In this document: piece after piece, positions 44,654 to 53,171 of the stretch
Layout of the letters: the number at the start of each line of letters is the position of its first letter
How positions within the stretch are numbered: position 1 is the stretch's first letter
Assembly: GCA_020631075.1 (NCBI GenBank)
Contig: JAHDHX010000001.1
Location: 62,001 to 126,000, forward strand
Length of the DNA: 64,000 bases
Direction of reading: 5' to 3'
Source: Candidatus Altimarinota bacterium
GTDB taxonomy: Bacteria > Patescibacteriota > Gracilibacteria > UBA4473
Notes under the pieces: model-generated
Database searches by the model: none
What the model saw: the letters and a program-made list of their open reading frames with translations, nothing else
What the model was told of the DNA's origin: nothing
Position numbers and translations under genes: made by a program

Positions 44654-46099
44654 ATGCACTCACACACACCAAACTCCAAAATACCTCGCCAGACTCGTGT
44701 CGTGGCGACCATTGGCCCCGCGACGTGCAGCCAGGCGCAACTGCGAGCGCTGTGTGAGCGGGGGGTGAATGTGCTGCGGTTAAACTTCAGCCACGGGACG
44801 CATGAATGGCACCGTGGGGTGATAGAGAGGATCAAGGAACTGCGGGCGACGGGGGAGTTTTGCCCGGCGATTATGCTCGACACGAAGGGGCCAGAAATCC
44901 GCACGGGGGACGTGGCCGAAGCGTGGGGAATCGCGCCAGAAGAGATGCTGACGCTGACGATCGAGCCTGGGCATGAGCCCGCGGTGACAGGCAAGCTGAG
45001 CGTGAACTATGACGGACTGGTGCGTGATGCTCGCTTGGGGGAGATGATCATGATGGATAGTGGGCTGGTGCGATTGCAGGTGGAAGCCAAGACAGACAGT
45101 GACGTGCTGTGTCGGGTGCTGGACGAGGGCAAGGTGACTTCGCGGCGGCACTTAAACCTGCCCGGGGTGCGGGTGTCACTGCCGTCGGTGACGGAGCAAG
45201 ACTGGGAAGATTTAGCGTTTGGGGCGGAGATGGGGGTGGATTTATATGCGTTGTCGTTCATCCGTTCGGCGGAGGACGTGAGTGCGATACGGGAGTTCCT
45301 CCGTGCGAGGGGAGCGGTGGCGGCGCACCTAATAGCCAAGATAGAAACGCCGCAGGCAGTGGACGACTTGGCGGATATAGTTTCTGTAGCAGATGGGGTG
45401 ATGGTGGCGCGTGGTGACCTCGGGGTGGAGACGGCGATGAGTGCGGTGCCGATCTTGCAACGGCGGATAGTCAAGCAAGCGAGAGCGCACAACAAGCCCG
45501 TGATAGTGGCGACCCATATGCTGGAATCAATGATAGAGTCGCCCGTGCCGACGCGGGCGGAGGTGTCGGACGTGTTTGCGGCGGTGCTGCAGTCGGTCGA
45601 TGGGGTGATGCTGAGCGGGGAGACGGCCAGTGGAGAGTACCCACTGCGGGCGGTGGAGCAGATGGTGGGGATTATCACCGAGGGGGAGGCGTATGTGCGA
45701 GCCCAGGCCCCAGCGTGTGCGCTGGAGGCGGACGGTGTGCGGTGCGAGCTGGCCCGAGTGGCGGTGCGGATGGCGGCCGACCTCTGCCATGTGCAGGGGA
45801 TAGTGGTGATGAGCCGCACGGGGTACATGGCGCGGCTAGTGGCGGGGCTGCGGCCGAGCAAGATGGTGTATGTGTTTACGGACCGTGAGACGACGTATTA
45901 CCCTGGGCAGTTGCTGCGAGGGGTGGAATGGTCGATGGTGGAGTTTGATGCGGCGCACCCAGAGGCGACTGTCCAACGGGCGGCGCAGAAGCTCTCGGCG
46001 ATGACGCTCAATGATGAACCGCGGCAGTACATAGTGATTTCAGATTCACTCATAGACGGAAAAATGATTCCGATGATTCAAGTGCGCACGCTCGGATAA
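44654..46099 (+). CDS. pyk: Pyruvate kinase
   Basis: Converts phosphoenolpyruvate and ADP to pyruvate and ATP, the last glycolytic step; probably the main ATP-forming step in a fermentative CPR cell. The 481 residues cover the TIM-barrel A domain (TRVVATIGPATCSQAQLRAL, MLDTKGPEIRTGD, ALSFIRSAEDV, IAKIETPQAVDDL with the catalytic Lys, MVARGDLGVE, ATHMLESMIESPVPTRAEVSDV), the inserted B domain and a full C domain. The PEP-utiliser extension of some bacterial enzymes is absent. ATG 44654 (MHSHTPNSKIPRQTR) is chosen because the family begins about 20 residues before VATIGPA. Confidence 0.96.
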   Translation: MHSHTPNSKIPRQTRVVATIGPATCSQAQLRALCERGVNVLRLNFSHGTHEWHRGVIERIKELRATGEFCPAIMLDTKGPEIRTGDVAEAWGIAPEEMLTLTIEPGHEPAVTGKLSVNYDGLVRDARLGEMIMMDSGLVRLQVEAKTDSDVLCRVLDEGKVTSRRHLNLPGVRVSLPSVTEQDWEDLAFGAEMGVDLYALSFIRSAEDVSAIREFLRARGAVAAHLIAKIETPQAVDDLADIVSVADGVMVARGDLGVETAMSAVPILQRRIVKQARAHNKPVIVATHMLESMIESPVPTRAEVSDVFAAVLQSVDGVMLSGETASGEYPLRAVEQMVGIITEGEAYVRAQAPACALEADGVRCELARVAVRMAADLCHVQGIVVMSRTGYMARLVAGLRPSKMVYVFTDRETTYYPGQLLRGVEWSMVEFDAAHPEATVQRAAQKLSAMTLNDEPRQYIVISDSLIDGKMIPMIQVRTLG

Positions 46100-46194
46100 T
46101 TCTATTGTTTAAAAATATAAATATCATGCTGCATGGTGCTTTTGTAACGTTTTGCTGGCGGGGTGGTCAAAGATACCAGACAATCACAGCGTAA

Positions 46195-46809
46195 ATGCTT
46201 CTCTTTGACGTTTCGGACTACGAAGAATTTTCTGACGAGGAACTGCGCGAGCATTTCATTCGAACGGGTGACAAGCGTTACTTTCGGGCGTTGTATCGTC
46301 GGTTGGAGCCTTTGCTCTTCGGGAAGATACGCAGTTTTACCACGGACGCGCAGATGCAGGAAGACCTGTTTCAGGACGTGATGATAAAGGTGTACTTTGC
46401 GCTGCCGCGCTTCACAGGGCAGTCGAAAGTGCGCACATGGGCGTATCGGATAACGGTGAATCACTGTATTGACTACTATCACCGTAAGAAAAAGCAGGCG
46501 CAGATACCGATTGACCTGCTGGCAGAGACCTTGCCCGATGAGTCGGCGGAGGTGACGAGCCAAGTGGATCAGCGGTATCAAGCCCAGATGGTGCAAGAAG
46601 CGATGGAACTGTTGCCAGCGGATGATAGAGCGTTGCTGCTGTCGCGATATTTCCAGCACGAATCGATCAAGTCGCTTTGTGACTTGTATGATATATCAGA
46701 AAGTGCGTGTAAGATGCGCCTGATGCGGGCGCGAGACAATTTTAAGCTGGTGTACAGTGATATGATTCAACTAGTGCAATGGCTTGTGCTTACCTTCTTG
46801 TGGTCTTAG
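46195..46809 (+). CDS. ECF-type RNA polymerase sigma factor
   Basis: A 204-residue sigma-70 family protein with regions 2 and 4 only. Region 2 runs from about residue 25 to 95: ALYRRLEPLLFGKIRSF, EDLFQDVMIKVYFALPRF and VRTWAYRITVNHCIDYYHR, the usual core- and -10-binding helices. Region 4 spans about 135-190 (MELLPADDRALLLSRYF, LCDLYDISESACKMRLMRARDN). No anti-sigma gene is directly downstream; the next genes are a 47-residue ORF and an MscS-type channel. A GTAACG at 46145-46150 followed about 17 bases later by GGTC resembles an ECF -35/-10 pair and could reflect self-activation. Confidence 0.88.
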   Translation: MLLFDVSDYEEFSDEELREHFIRTGDKRYFRALYRRLEPLLFGKIRSFTTDAQMQEDLFQDVMIKVYFALPRFTGQSKVRTWAYRITVNHCIDYYHRKKKQAQIPIDLLAETLPDESAEVTSQVDQRYQAQMVQEAMELLPADDRALLLSRYFQHESIKSLCDLYDISESACKMRLMRARDNFKLVYSDMIQLVQWLVLTFLWS

Positions 46810-46830
46810 ACTCTTTATAATTTACACTTC

Positions 46831-46974
46831 ATGACCCCACCCCCTGCGGCTGTCGTGCGCGAAAAAAAACTCTTAGAGAAAATTAAACTCTATGAGGTGC
46901 TGCTGACGACGGGGCAGGTGCTGCTGTGGGATAGTCCAGTGGCGTTTCTCAAAACGCTCTCTGGAGCTGAATAA
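46831..46974 (+). CDS. Small ORF, 47 aa, unknown
   Basis: ATG 46831 to TAA 46972-46974 encodes a 47-residue basic peptide (MTPPPAAVVREKKLLEKIKL at the start, then YEVLLTTGQVLLWDSP). It has a helix-forming Lys/Leu-rich segment and no cysteines or signal peptide. It lies 21 bp after the ECF sigma factor and 35 bp before the channel gene, all in one direction, so it is likely cotranscribed. Its size would suit a small sigma-factor modulator, but nothing in the sequence shows that. Confidence 0.45.
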   Translation: MTPPPAAVVREKKLLEKIKLYEVLLTTGQVLLWDSPVAFLKTLSGAE

Positions 46975-47009
46975 TATTTGTTTTTTATTTCCTCTTTTCT
47001 CTTATTTTT

Positions 47010-47984
47010 ATGGATTTCTTTTTCTCAACTGCGCAAGCGCAAGGCAACACGGTCACCCGAACTGTGGAAGCGGTCGGTGACGGGGCGGTGGACATTGCCT
47101 CAGGAACCGTCAACGCGGTGGGCAACGTAGCGGGGGAGGCGGTCGACATGGCTGGTGACGTGGCGGGGGGCACCCTCAACGTAGCGACGGAAGGGGTGAA
47201 TGTTTTCACTGGTGTGCTGATGGACGCCTTTGGAGGCTTCACCACGCAGATCGCTGAGACAGCTCCGACGATCCTCTACGCTTTCTTGACCTTGCTGGCT
47301 GGTTGGCTGGCGGCGGTGGTGCTGTCATGGGCGATTAAAAAGATCTTGCGTTTTGTGAAACTTGACCACTACGTCGAGCGATACATGCCACGTGATATGC
47401 TTAAAATCGATTTTTCTGTGACAAAGTTGATCGGGAAGATCGTGTACTACCTCGTGTTCTTGGGGGCTTTGATGGGGTCGATGGACATGATCGGTCTGAC
47501 GATGGTGTCGGACGCGATTAAGCAAATCATGGGATTCTTGCCGAATGTATTGTCTGCGGCGGTGATCCTGCTGGTGGGGCTGTTCATTGCTAACCTGGTT
47601 GGGAAATTCATCGTCAATGCAGCGGAAAGCACTGGGTCAAGCTACGGCGGAATGGCTGCTAAAGCGGCCAAAACCGTGATCGGAATCTTTGTCTCACTGA
47701 TTGCTTTCCGTCAGCTCAACATCGACACGAGCATCATCGACAACAACATTGAAACGATCTTCATGGCGCTGGCGGGGATCGCTGTGGTGGGGATTGGTTG
47801 GGGGGCGCGAAATATGTTTGGTAACGCGGTGGCGGGGGCTTACGTCAAGGACTTGGTGGCGACCGGTGACAAGGTGACCATTAACGGTGTGACTGGAACC
47901 GTCAAAAGCGTGACCAACATGGCGGTAGTGCTGGACACGGCTGACGGCAAAGTCATCGTGCCGACGAACCAATTTATGAGCTAA
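47010..47984 (+). CDS. MscS-like mechanosensitive ion channel
   Basis: A 324-residue membrane protein. The first 70 residues are Ala/Val/Gly/Asp-rich and carry an AQAQG signal-like site. Two conserved-helix repeats of the CmpX type follow (LLAGWLAAVVLSWAIKKIL near 95; ILLVGLFIANLVGKFIVNAA near 190). The pore helix TM3 and upper beta domain of the MscS fold are at the end: GIGWGARNMFGNAVAGAYVKDL, GDKVTINGVTGTVKSV and DGKVIVPTNQFM. The cytoplasmic alpha-beta domain of MscS is missing, so the protein ends just after the beta domain, a short CPR-style version. Role: osmotic pressure release. A strong terminator follows. Confidence 0.85.
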   Translation: MDFFFSTAQAQGNTVTRTVEAVGDGAVDIASGTVNAVGNVAGEAVDMAGDVAGGTLNVATEGVNVFTGVLMDAFGGFTTQIAETAPTILYAFLTLLAGWLAAVVLSWAIKKILRFVKLDHYVERYMPRDMLKIDFSVTKLIGKIVYYLVFLGALMGSMDMIGLTMVSDAIKQIMGFLPNVLSAAVILLVGLFIANLVGKFIVNAAESTGSSYGGMAAKAAKTVIGIFVSLIAFRQLNIDTSIIDNNIETIFMALAGIAVVGIGWGARNMFGNAVAGAYVKDLVATGDKVTINGVTGTVKSVTNMAVVLDTADGKVIVPTNQFMS

Positions 47985-48033
47985 GACTAAGAGCTTGTGC
48001 CTTGGTATGAGTAGGAAATGCCTCCTCTCAAAG

Positions 48034-48078
48034 AAATCCCCCGTATCATCTCACTTTTGAGAATGATGCGGGGTTTTT
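48034..48078 (+). terminator. Rho-independent terminator
   Basis: CCCCGTATCAT (48039-48049) pairs with ATGATGCGGGG (48063-48073), one G-T pair included, around a short loop closed by CTC/GAG, followed by TTTTT. It lies 50 bp after the MscS-type channel gene and separates it from pdxS. Confidence 0.88.
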
Positions 48079-48161
48079 AGTCGAAATGTACTCGCTCAAT
48101 GGTGAAAAAATCGTAGTATTTTTTCACTTATCCTTTTTCTGTTTTCCTCCCCACAAAGGCC

Positions 48162-49058
48162 ATGAATGTGACGTCTGACACCGCCGAAAAAAATACATAC
48201 GAACTGAAAGCGGGCCTGGCCCAGATGCTCAAGGGGGGGGTGATCATGGACGTGATGAACCCCGAACAAGCCGCCACGGCCGAAGCCGCGGGGGCGGTGG
48301 CGGTGATGGCGCTGGAGCGGATACCCTCACGGATCCGCCAAGATGGCGGGGTGGCGCGTATGTCTGACCCTGTGATGATTAAAGAAATTAAAGCGGTGTC
48401 GAGCATCCCTGTGATGGCCAAAGCGCGAATCGGGCACTTTGTGGAGGCGCAAATCTTAGAGGCGTGTGATATAGACTTCATAGATGAGTCGGAGGTGCTG
48501 ACCCCTGCGGATGAGCTGTACCACATAGACAAGCACCCGTTTCGGTTGCCGTTTGTCTGTGGGGCGTGTGACCTGGGGCAGGCGCTGCGGCGCATCCACG
48601 AGGGGGCGGTGATGATCCGCACGAAAGGGGAAGCGGGGACGGGGAACATCGTGGAAGCGGTGCGCCACCACCGACGGATACACAGTCAAATCGCAGCCCT
48701 GAAAGGGATGGACAGTATGCACCTGGAAGCGGCGGCGGCGGAGTACCGCGTGCCGTTGGCGCTGGTGATAGAAACTCTGGACATGGGACGGTTGCCGGTG
48801 GTGACCTTCGCCGCGGGGGGGATAGCCACGCCTGCGGACGCGGCGTTGATGATGCAACTGGGGTGTGATGGGGTGTTTGTCGGTTCGGGGATATTTGACG
48901 CGGAGCATCCCGAAAAAATGGGGAAAGCAGTGGTCGAGGCGACGTTGAACTACGCTGACCCAGCGGTGCTGTGCCAAGTGTCAGAAAACTTGGGCCAGAC
49001 GATGAAGAGTCAGACGATCGAGTCGCTGGCGGTGCGCTATGCGGAGCGAGGGGATTAG
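48162..49058 (+). CDS. pdxS: Pyridoxal 5'-phosphate synthase subunit PdxS
   Basis: PdxS joins ribose 5-phosphate, glyceraldehyde 3-phosphate and ammonia into PLP; the ammonia comes from PdxT. The 298-residue (beta/alpha)8 barrel shows [40 protein letters not shown], the catalytic-lysine segment [49 protein letters not shown] and the phosphate-binding [16 protein letters not shown] with GVFVGSGIF. It is paired with pdxT 28 bp downstream. PLP made here would serve TrpB of the trp operon 13 kb away and other PLP enzymes. A terminator separates it from the channel gene, so its own promoter lies in the AT-rich 48080-48160. Confidence 0.97.
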   Translation: MNVTSDTAEKNTYELKAGLAQMLKGGVIMDVMNPEQAATAEAAGAVAVMALERIPSRIRQDGGVARMSDPVMIKEIKAVSSIPVMAKARIGHFVEAQILEACDIDFIDESEVLTPADELYHIDKHPFRLPFVCGACDLGQALRRIHEGAVMIRTKGEAGTGNIVEAVRHHRRIHSQIAALKGMDSMHLEAAAAEYRVPLALVIETLDMGRLPVVTFAAGGIATPADAALMMQLGCDGVFVGSGIFDAEHPEKMGKAVVEATLNYADPAVLCQVSENLGQTMKSQTIESLAVRYAERGD

Positions 49059-49086
49059 GTCAGCGCGTGCGAACATAACAAAAACT

Positions 49087-49623
49087 ATGCAAGAAAAAAT
49101 AGTCGGGGTGCTGGCGGTGCAAGGGTCAGTGGTGGAGCATGAGCGCGTGCTGCGGCAGCTGGGGCACGCGCCGCGACTGGTGCGGACGGTGGATGACCTG
49201 CGCGGGGTGACGCACCTCGTGCTGCCGGGGGGGGAGTCAACCACGATGATGAAGCTGCTGCAGCGGTTTGGGTTGTGGGAAGTGTTGCAGGCGCGGTTTG
49301 CGGCGGATGACATTGCCCTGCTGGGGACGTGTGCGGGGGCGATCTTGCTGAGCTATCTGGGGCTGGGGCTGACGGTCGACCGCAATGGATATGGGGCGCA
49401 ACAGGCTTCTTTTAGTGCGGGGTTGCAGAGTGAGCAGTTCCCTGACCAGCGGGGGGTGTTTATTCGGGCGCCGATCTTCACGGAGGTGGGGGACTCGCTG
49501 CGGGTGCTGGCTACTTATGAAAATGTGCCCGTGCTGGTGCAGGGGGGGCGGCACGTGGCGTTGGCCTTTCACCCTGAGATCAGTGGTGACACGCGGGTGC
49601 ATGAGTATTGGCTTAACTTATGA
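49087..49623 (+). CDS. pdxT: Pyridoxal 5'-phosphate synthase glutaminase subunit PdxT
   Basis: The class I glutaminase that feeds ammonia to PdxS. The 178 residues include VGVLAVQGSVVEHERVLRQLG, LVLPGGESTTMMKLLQRFG, the nucleophile elbow LLGTCAGAILLS and FHPEISGD, giving the Cys-His-Glu triad. Length is slightly under the family's 185-200. ATG 49087 (MQEKIVGVLAVQG) is preferred over GTG 49039, which lies at the pdxS stop. The stop overlaps the next gene's start as ATGA (49620-49623). Confidence 0.96.
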   Translation: MQEKIVGVLAVQGSVVEHERVLRQLGHAPRLVRTVDDLRGVTHLVLPGGESTTMMKLLQRFGLWEVLQARFAADDIALLGTCAGAILLSYLGLGLTVDRNGYGAQQASFSAGLQSEQFPDQRGVFIRAPIFTEVGDSLRVLATYENVPVLVQGGRHVALAFHPEISGDTRVHEYWLNL

Positions 49624-50207
49624 TTACTCAAAAATATTGGCTGATAATCATGATCGGGCTGCTCGCCAATGGGTGTGCCCCGAGCCCACTCTTGCCCCAG
49701 CACACCATCGATGACCCAGCAACCCAGGCCTGGCAGCCCAAGCAAGAACAACCCGTGGCAGAAGACCGCCCCCATGACGGGCGCTGGGTGCGGGGGCACC
49801 ACCCTGCGGAATGTGACTGGGAGCGGGTGGAGTATGTGTCAGATGGTGACACGCTGGTGACGACGACGGGAGAGCGGGTGCGCTTTGTGGGGATAGACAC
49901 CCCAGAGACCAAGAAAAAGAACACGCCGATCCAACCTTTTGGTTTGGCGGCTTCGGCGTTTACGAAGCGACTTTTGCCCCAAGGGAGCAGAGTGTGCCTG
50001 ATCGCTGACCAGCTGACAGGAGGGGAAGATCATTATGGGCGACGGTTGGCGTATCCTTTCACCGAGGAGGGCAAAGACGTGACCGACCTGCTGGTGGGGG
50101 CGGGGTTGGCGAAGGTGTACCGTGGATTTGGGTTTGAGCGGCAGGACGCGCTGCTGGAACTGGAAAAATGGGCCAAAGGGAAAAAGCTGGGTCGCTGGGG
50201 GGAGTGA
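49620..50207 (+). CDS. Thermonuclease-like (SNase) lipoprotein
   Basis: A 195-residue exported nuclease-like protein. The N-terminus MITQKYWLIIMIGLLANGCA ends in a lipobox-like LANGC, suggesting a lipid-anchored protein. The OB-fold staphylococcal-nuclease domain spans about residues 65-190: VEYVSDGDTLVTTTGERVRFVGIDTPE (Asp ligands and the conserved Arg), QPFGLAASAFTKRLL, DHYGRRLAYPF and VTDLLVGAGLAKVYRGF. The Glu-Arg catalytic pair of SNase appears only partly kept, since the E-x4-YGR-x-L part reads GGEDHYGRRLAYPF. It could degrade external DNA or RNA for nucleotide scavenging. Translationally coupled to pdxT, although no functional link is evident. Confidence 0.85.
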   Translation: MITQKYWLIIMIGLLANGCAPSPLLPQHTIDDPATQAWQPKQEQPVAEDRPHDGRWVRGHHPAECDWERVEYVSDGDTLVTTTGERVRFVGIDTPETKKKNTPIQPFGLAASAFTKRLLPQGSRVCLIADQLTGGEDHYGRRLAYPFTEEGKDVTDLLVGAGLAKVYRGFGFERQDALLELEKWAKGKKLGRWGE

Positions 50208-50271
50208 GGCAGTCTGCGAATTCGTGAGGGGGGGGCTTGTGAGGAGCCAAGAAAAATCTGGTACCCCAAAG

Positions 50272-50346
50272 TGGAGCCACATTCGGGGATTGAACCCGAG
50301 ACCTCTCCCTTACCATGGGAACGCTCTACCACTGAGCTAATGTGGC
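50272..50346 (-). tRNA. tRNA-Thr (anticodon GGU)
   Basis: Reading the minus strand from 50346: acceptor GCCACAT, D-stem GCTC/GAGC, anticodon stem TTCCC/GGGAG (one U-G pair) with loop ATGGTAA, so anticodon GGT for ACC codons, T-stem TCGGG/CCCGA with loop TTCAATC, and acceptor ATGTGGC. Discriminator T and an encoded CCA complete the 75-nt gene. The A37 after the anticodon fits modification by TsaD. Confidence 0.95.
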
Positions 50347-50368
50347 GTGGTGGGGGCCAACGCGGGGT

Positions 50369-51208
50369 TTAATTTAGTGGCTGGGGGCTGGCTGGCAAGG
50401 TTTTTTTGGGTTTGCGGTGCGGGCGATGGGGAGTATTTGGTCGACGCGGAGGGAAGCGGCCCTCGATGCGGTGGCGGAGTCGCTGGTAGAGACGGTCGGA
50501 GAGCTGGTCGCGGGGGATGATGAGGCGTGGTTGGAAGTAATTTTCCCCCATGGTGCCGATGACGATCATGCTGTCGTCGGGGCTGGAGCGAAGTGTACTG
50601 GGAAGGGGTACGAGAAGTTGGTCAGGTTGTATGTCTATCGTCACGCTGGGGCCAGTGCCTGACTGCAGGCTGAAAACGGTGGGGTCGGGTGACTCGGTGA
50701 GGGTGCCTTCGAGGACCTGAACGTCGCGGTCACGACTCAGCTGGCGCAGTTGTCGGCTGACGGATTGGTATTGGCTGGAGGTGGCTTCGAGGCGGTCGTC
50801 TGCCCATTGGGCCACGCCCATGCCCCAGAGGGTAACCCCGAGCAGGCCACTGAGGGTGAGGTTTATCAATGTGAGCTGCCACCATGGGAAACGGTAGCCA
50901 CGCGGCGTGGTGTGTAGGCCCCACACTCCCAGCAAGGTCGATACTACCACCGCCCCGAGCCAGATGAGTGGAATAGACCGCAGCCAAAGCCCTGGGCGAA
51001 AGAAGGTGACCTCACGCAGGAGGCCAAACGGCCCGTCGCTGAGGTGGAAGATGAGCAGGCTGACGGCCTGTGCCCCGACCAGTAGGGCGAGGCCAAACAT
51101 GAGCCAGTAGGCAGCCCGCTTGACGGTGAAGTGCCAGCGGGGGATGGGGCTGACAGATTCCGACTCAATGCGGTGGAGGATCTGGTCACGGAGGGGAGAA
51201 GTGGTCAT
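50369..51208 (-). CDS. Multi-pass membrane protein, putative anti-sigma factor
   Basis: A 279-residue protein with a short cytoplasmic N-terminus (about 30 residues), three or four hydrophobic segments (near 32-52, 78-98, 112-130) and a C-terminal soluble half ending in an Arg/Pro/Lys-rich tail. No zinc anti-sigma (HxxxCxxC) motif or known domain is seen. The call rests on context: its start (51208) overlaps the stop of the ECF sigma gene upstream on the same strand by 4 bp, the usual arrangement of sigma/anti-sigma pairs. Its soluble segment (about 135-240, with TVFSLQSGTGPSVTI) might sense the outside. Confidence 0.6.
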   Translation of the reverse strand: MTTSPLRDQILHRIESESVSPIPRWHFTVKRAAYWLMFGLALLVGAQAVSLLIFHLSDGPFGLLREVTFFRPGLWLRSIPLIWLGAVVVSTLLGVWGLHTTPRGYRFPWWQLTLINLTLSGLLGVTLWGMGVAQWADDRLEATSSQYQSVSRQLRQLSRDRDVQVLEGTLTESPDPTVFSLQSGTGPSVTIDIQPDQLLVPLPSTLRSSPDDSMIVIGTMGENYFQPRLIIPRDQLSDRLYQRLRHRIEGRFPPRRPNTPHRPHRKPKKTLPASPQPLN

Positions 51209-51786
51209 GGGAGCTGCAGGTGAGTGAGCTGAGGGCGGAGGGTGGCTTTGGCGCGGTGGAGGAGGGTGGCGATGGTGCCCGGGGGGCGTTGCAAAATGTC
51301 GCTGATCTCGGAGTAGGAAAGGTTTTCGAAATAGTGTAGGACGAGGGCTTGGCGCTGAGCTGGGGGGAGTGTCTGCAGGGCCTGGCGGACGGTCTGGGCG
51401 CGGGCGGTGGTGTCAGTCTGGGAGGGGAGGTCGGTGCTGTCGGGGAGGTCAAACAAGGAAAGATCGGGCACGGAGACTGTCTGGTGCTGGCCGCGGGTCT
51501 GGGCCGCGCGGTGGGCGGAAATGATGACCTGACGGGTGAGGCGGTAGGCCCAGTTTTTGAAAGAGAGGGTGCCGTCAAACGCGTTGAGGTAGCGCCAGAT
51601 TTTGAGGAAGGATTCTTGCAGGAGGTCTTGGGCGGCTTCGAGGGTGACGTCGGTGCTGCGGAGGATGAAGTGGAGGAGGGGCTGCTCGTAGCGCTCAATG
51701 AGGGGGCCGAAGGCGGCTGCGTCGCGCAGGGCGGCGGCGACGAGCTGGTCGTCGGTGGGTTTGGGGCTCGCAGAAGGGGAAGACAC
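51205..51786 (-). CDS. ECF-type RNA polymerase sigma factor
   Basis: A 193-residue sigma factor with regions 2 and 4. Region 2 (about residues 10-95) includes DQLVAAALRDAAAFGPLIERY, QDLLQESFLKIWRYLNAF and FKNWAYRLTRQVIISAHR; region 4 (about 130-190) includes LQTLPPAQRQALVLHYFENL and YSEISDILQRPPGTIATLLHRA. The GTG at 51786 is preferred; the frame runs on to 51861 but would overlap the rfbB start. It is followed by the putative anti-sigma gene with a 4-bp overlap, and is divergent from rfbB, so the shared 66-bp gap may carry promoters for both. Confidence 0.9.
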   Translation of the reverse strand: MSSPSASPKPTDDQLVAAALRDAAAFGPLIERYEQPLLHFILRSTDVTLEAAQDLLQESFLKIWRYLNAFDGTLSFKNWAYRLTRQVIISAHRAAQTRGQHQTVSVPDLSLFDLPDSTDLPSQTDTTARAQTVRQALQTLPPAQRQALVLHYFENLSYSEISDILQRPPGTIATLLHRAKATLRPQLTHLQLP

Positions 51787-51852
51787 ATTAAAAATGTAGA
51801 AAATTTGGCCTAGGTAGACAACTGTGGGTGGGGGTATAAGGTGTGAGGGAAA

Positions 51853-52836
51853 ATGATGCAAAAATTGCTGGTGACGGGTGGGGCGGGGTTTATTGGGTCT
51901 AACCTCGTGCGGATGCTGATCGAGCAGACGGAGTACACGGTGGTGAATCTGGATAAATTAACCTATGCGGGGAACCACCACAATGTAGCGGATCTGGTGG
52001 ATCATCCGCGGTATAGCTTTGTGCAGGGGGACGTCGCAGATGGGAAATTTATAGATGAGCTTTTCGCGCGTGAGAAATTTGACGGGGTGCTGCACCTGGC
52101 GGCGGAAACGCACGTTGACCGATCGATCGCGGATTCGGGGCCATTCATCGACACCAACATCATTGGCACGCACGTCTTGTTGGAGGCAGCGCGCGCCCAC
52201 GGAGTGCGACGGTACCACCAAGTGTCGACCGACGAGGTGTATGGTGACCTCGGGGACACGACGGGGACGTACTTCACGGAGGCGACACCGCTTTCGCCGC
52301 ACTGCCCCTATGCTGCGGCCAAGGCCAGTGCGGACTTACTGGTGCAGACGTGGCACCATACTTATGGCCTCGACACGGTGATCACTCGTTGTTCGAATAA
52401 CTACGGCCCGTACCAGTATCCAGAAAAATTGATACCATTTTTTCTCTTTCGGGCGATGCGTAGTGAGCCGTTGCCGCTCTATGGAGACGGGCTCAACATC
52501 CGTGATTGGCTGTATGTGGCTGACCATTGTCAGGCGATCTTGACCGTGTTTGAGCGTTCACCTGCGGGTGAGGTGTGGAACATTGGGGGGAATAACGAAA
52601 AGACAAACAAGGAAGTGGCGGAGCTGATCGTGGCGAGTGTGCCCGGGACGACTTCTGAGATCACCTATGTGACAGACCGCGCAGCCCATGACCGACGGTA
52701 CGCCATCGACGCGACGAAACTCCGCACGGAGCTGGGGTGGGAGCCCGCCCATAAAGTGGAAGACGCATTGCCGAAAACGATTGAATGGTACTTGCAAAAC
52801 CCTGATTGGGTGGCTTTGAGCCTGCAACAACCGTGA
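51853..52836 (+). CDS. rfbB: dTDP-glucose 4,6-dehydratase
   Basis: RfbB (RmlB) turns dTDP-glucose into dTDP-4-keto-6-deoxyglucose, the branch point for rhamnose and aminodeoxy sugars. The 327-residue extended SDR protein has the NAD loop VTGGAGFIGSNLVRML, LHLAAETHVDRSI, VSTDEVYGDL with the active-site Asp-Glu, YAAAKASADLLV with the Tyr-Lys pair, and RCSNNYGPYQYPEKLIP. The product is the substrate of the FdtA-like cupin at 16.8 kb. No rmlA, rmlC or rmlD is in the window. Tandem ATGs at 51853/51856; a TfoX-C-like gene follows after 3 bp. Confidence 0.96.
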   Translation: MMQKLLVTGGAGFIGSNLVRMLIEQTEYTVVNLDKLTYAGNHHNVADLVDHPRYSFVQGDVADGKFIDELFAREKFDGVLHLAAETHVDRSIADSGPFIDTNIIGTHVLLEAARAHGVRRYHQVSTDEVYGDLGDTTGTYFTEATPLSPHCPYAAAKASADLLVQTWHHTYGLDTVITRCSNNYGPYQYPEKLIPFFLFRAMRSEPLPLYGDGLNIRDWLYVADHCQAILTVFERSPAGEVWNIGGNNEKTNKEVAELIVASVPGTTSEITYVTDRAAHDRRYAIDATKLRTELGWEPAHKVEDALPKTIEWYLQNPDWVALSLQQP

Positions 52837-52839
52837 GGC

Positions 52840-53133
52840 ATGACGGAGCATGATTTCACAAGTTGGCGAAACATTGGGCCAGTGGTCAGCGGGCAGCTGC
52901 AGAGGGCGGGGGTGACGCGGGCTGAGTTTGAATCTTTGACGCCTGAGGATTTGTTTTGGCGGGTGTGGGAGACGTATGAAGAGCCGTATGTGGCGCTGAA
53001 AAAACTGCAACCAGCGCTATGGTGTCGGGCCGTGTGGGGAGCACAACGAGATGTAGCGTGGTTGGCGGTGCCTGCGGAGGTCTGTGAGCGATTTCGAAAA
53101 TTTGGGAGAGCGGTCAAAAAGAGTTTGGGGTGA
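52840..53133 (+). CDS. TfoX C-terminal-domain-like protein
   Basis: A 97-residue protein whose first 70 residues match the pattern of the TfoX/Sxy C-terminal domain: SWRNIGPVVSGQLQRAGVT resembles the helix-hairpin-helix start (LPNIGPKLAEWLKEAGI-type), then a Leu/Tyr/Trp-rich helical stretch and YVALKKLQPALWCRAVWG. Many such stand-alone proteins have no known function; full TfoX is a competence regulator, and dprA and pilD are in the window, but that link is conjecture. It starts 3 bp after the rfbB stop and is likely cotranscribed. Confidence 0.65.
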   Translation: MTEHDFTSWRNIGPVVSGQLQRAGVTRAEFESLTPEDLFWRVWETYEEPYVALKKLQPALWCRAVWGAQRDVAWLAVPAEVCERFRKFGRAVKKSLG

Positions 53134-53171
53134 TGTTTTAATGTGAGAAGAACTGTGGTAAAATAGGGGGA

